Below, piece after piece: positions 62,725 through 64,000 of a DNA stretch of 64,000 bases. Made by a program: the position numbers and the translations under genes. The notes beneath the pieces were generated by a model. The model did no database searches. It was given only the letters and a program-made list of their open reading frames with translations, and was not told the origin of the DNA. This stretch comes from Wenxinia saemankumensis (GTDB lineage Bacteria; Pseudomonadota; Alphaproteobacteria; Rhodobacterales; Rhodobacteraceae): the NCBI RefSeq assembly GCF_900141735.1, contig NZ_FQYO01000001.1, forward strand, positions 558,001-622,000, in the 5' to 3' direction. How positions within the stretch are numbered: position 1 is the stretch's first letter; each line of letters begins with the position of its first letter.

Positions 62725-64000
62725 GCAGCTTCTCCCCGTCCTTGTCGTAGACCACCGGGTCGACGATCCGCGCGGCGACCGCGCCGCCGTCGAGCGTGCC
62801 GATCCGCACCGTCTCGCCCATCCGCTCGGTTCCGCGCCGGATGAGCGCCATCGCGATTCCCCGATCGAGCGTGGGCGAGTAGTAGGTCGAGGTGATCCGC
62901 CCCTCGACATTGCGCTGCCCGTTCGCGTTCTGCCCCGAGGCGACGGCGTAGCCACCCTCCGGCAGGACCGACCCGTCGGTCGATTGCAGCCCGACCAGCT
63001 TCCACCGCTCGGGATCGGCGAGGAAGGACCGCTCCATCCCGCGCTTGCCGATGTAGTCGTCCTTCTTCTTCGACAGGGCCCAGTCGAGATTCAGGTCGCG
63101 CGGCGAGATGGTGCCGTCGCTCTCGTCCCCGACCATGATGAACCCCTTTTCGGCCCGCAGGACGTGCAGGCATTCGGTGCCGTAGGGCATCGCGCCGAAC
63201 TCCGCCCCCGCCTCGATCAGCCGGTCCCACAGCTCCTGCCCCCGGCTGGCGGGAACGGCGATCTCGTAGGAGAGCTCGCCCGAGAACGAGATGCGGAAGA
63301 CCCGCGCCGGAATGCCCGCGATCTCGCCCTCCGCCCAGTGCATGAAGGGCAGCGCCTCCCGGCCGACATCCATCCCGCCGAGCTTTTCGAGCACGTCGCG
63401 GGCATGGGGGCCGACGACGGCGATCTGGGCATAGGCCTCGGTCACGTTGGCGACGTAGACCTTCCAGTCCCACCATTCGGTCTGGAGCCATTCCTCCATA
63501 TGGGCATGGATCCGGTCCGCGCCGCCGGTCGTGGTATGGCAGAGCCAGCTGTCCTCGGACAGGCGCGCGACCACGCCGTCGTCGATCAGGAAGCCCTGCT
63601 CGTTGCACATCAGGCCGTATCGGCATTTGCCGATGGGCAGGGTGCTCATCATGTTCGTGTAGAGCATGTCGAGGAAGCGGCCGGCATCCGGCCCCTTCAC
63701 CACGATCTTGCCGAGGGTGGAGGCGTCGAGCAGCCCCAGCTTCTGGCGGGTGTTCAGCACCTCGCGGCGCACCGCCTCCTCCCGGCTCTCGGATCCGCGG
63801 CGGTAGCAGTAGGGCCGCCGCCACTGGCCCACCGGCTCCCAGTCGGCGCCATGCGCCTCGTGCCAGGCGTGGATCGGGGTACGGCGCACCGGCTGGAACA
63901 CTTCGTCCCGCGCCGCGCCTGCGATCGCGCCCATCGAGATGGGCGTATAGGGCGGGCGGAACGTCGTGGTGCCGACCTGCGGGATCGGCGCGTTCAGCGC
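62717..64000 (-). CDS. soxA: Sarcosine oxidase alpha subunit, 5' part beyond the window edge
   Basis: The visible part is the C-terminal 427 residues of SoxA, which is about 1,000 residues long. It continues to the right edge without a start, in the APIPQVGTTTFRPPYTP region just before the GcvT-like folate-binding domain. The domain covers the rest: GRFLDMLYTNMMSTLPIGK, GDESDGTISPRDL and GYAVASGQNANGQRNVEGR are family landmarks. It binds tetrahydrofolate and part of the FMN/NAD system. The end, VYDKDGEKLHG, is the normal C-terminus. Confidence 0.95.
   Translation of the reverse strand, partial: ALNAPIPQVGTTTFRPPYTPISMGAIAGAARDEVFQPVRRTPIHAWHEAHGADWEPVGQWRRPYCYRRGSESREEAVRREVLNTRQKLGLLDASTLGKIVVKGPDAGRFLDMLYTNMMSTLPIGKCRYGLMCNEQGFLIDDGVVARLSEDSWLCHTTTGGADRIHAHMEEWLQTEWWDWKVYVANVTEAYAQIAVVGPHARDVLEKLGGMDVGREALPFMHWAEGEIAGIPARVFRISFSGELSYEIAVPASRGQELWDRLIEAGAEFGAMPYGTECLHVLRAEKGFIMVGDESDGTISPRDLNLDWALSKKKDDYIGKRGMERSFLADPERWKLVGLQSTDGSVLPEGGYAVASGQNANGQRNVEGRITSTYYSPTLDRGIAMALIRRGTERMGETVRIGTLDGGAVAARIVDPVVYDKDGEKLHG

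Overview
The window is a 64 kb piece of a high-GC alphaproteobacterial chromosome, most likely a member of the Rhodobacterales (Rhodobacteraceae/Paracoccaceae). The evidence is an insertion-less alphaproteobacterial ProS, a betI-betC-betB-betA operon beside choX/choW/choV, pccB/pccA/methylmalonyl-CoA mutase in one locus, heterotetrameric sarcosine oxidase, a LysR-DUF1127 pair, and intergenic TTATCTTGC...AAATACTCC elements of the type common in this group. I see no phage, transposase, CRISPR array, tRNA or rRNA gene. The region looks like core and metabolic chromosome with a few accessory catabolic islands.

Layout. 1-3.5 kb: proS (cut by the left edge), a small haem-copper-oxidase-like membrane protein, and a cupin divergent from a LysR regulator. 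3.5-9.5 kb: an AI-2E-family exporter, an Hda-like AAA+ protein, polyphosphate kinase and Ppx/GppA phosphatase, followed by an unusual 143-bp tandem repeat. 10-13.5 kb: small secreted and stress-type proteins on the minus strand. 13.9-23.1 kb: the propionyl-CoA to succinyl-CoA locus (methylmalonyl-CoA mutase, pccA, pccB), with several small exported proteins between the enzymes. 23.6-26.1 kb: a Bcr/CflA-type exporter, a CoxG-like protein and a secreted nuclease. 26.2-35.4 kb: choline-O-sulfate/choline uptake and oxidation to glycine betaine, with an outer-membrane beta-barrel gene set between choX and choWV. 35.5-41.8 kb: ExoD, two exporters, a YmdB-like phosphodiesterase, an SLC13 transporter and YebC. 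42.1-51.5 kb: a catabolic island (SDR, aldehyde dehydrogenase, Dpp-type ABC importer, M20 deacylase, divergent beta-keto acid cleavage enzyme) whose substrate I cannot name. 51.5-58.8 kb: HisN, an XRE regulator, LysR-DUF1127, a Bax-inhibitor-1 protein, rpmG, RNase P RNA, an amidase and an Excalibur lipoprotein. 58.8-64 kb: gatA, gatC, a ceramidase-like protein, a UPF0173 hydrolase, and soxG/soxA (cut by the right edge).

How the genes connect. Choline sulfate and choline are imported (ChoXWV) and converted to glycine betaine (BetC, BetA, BetB) under a BetI-type repressor. Sarcosine oxidase at the right edge acts near the end of betaine demethylation. PccAB and the mutase feed propionyl-CoA into succinyl-CoA. 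Ppk1 and Ppx make and degrade polyphosphate.

The most unusual material is non-coding. A hairpin-bearing intergenic element (GGTAT-CTGNGA-CCCTGCGAAGGGG-like) occurs at three separate loci, once as a 143-bp tandem array. Other items are a 13-14 bp minisatellite upstream of the mutase gene, a candidate 24-residue small protein, an amidase whose family homology runs upstream of any canonical start codon, and an rnpB promoter that overlaps the stop codon of the preceding gene.
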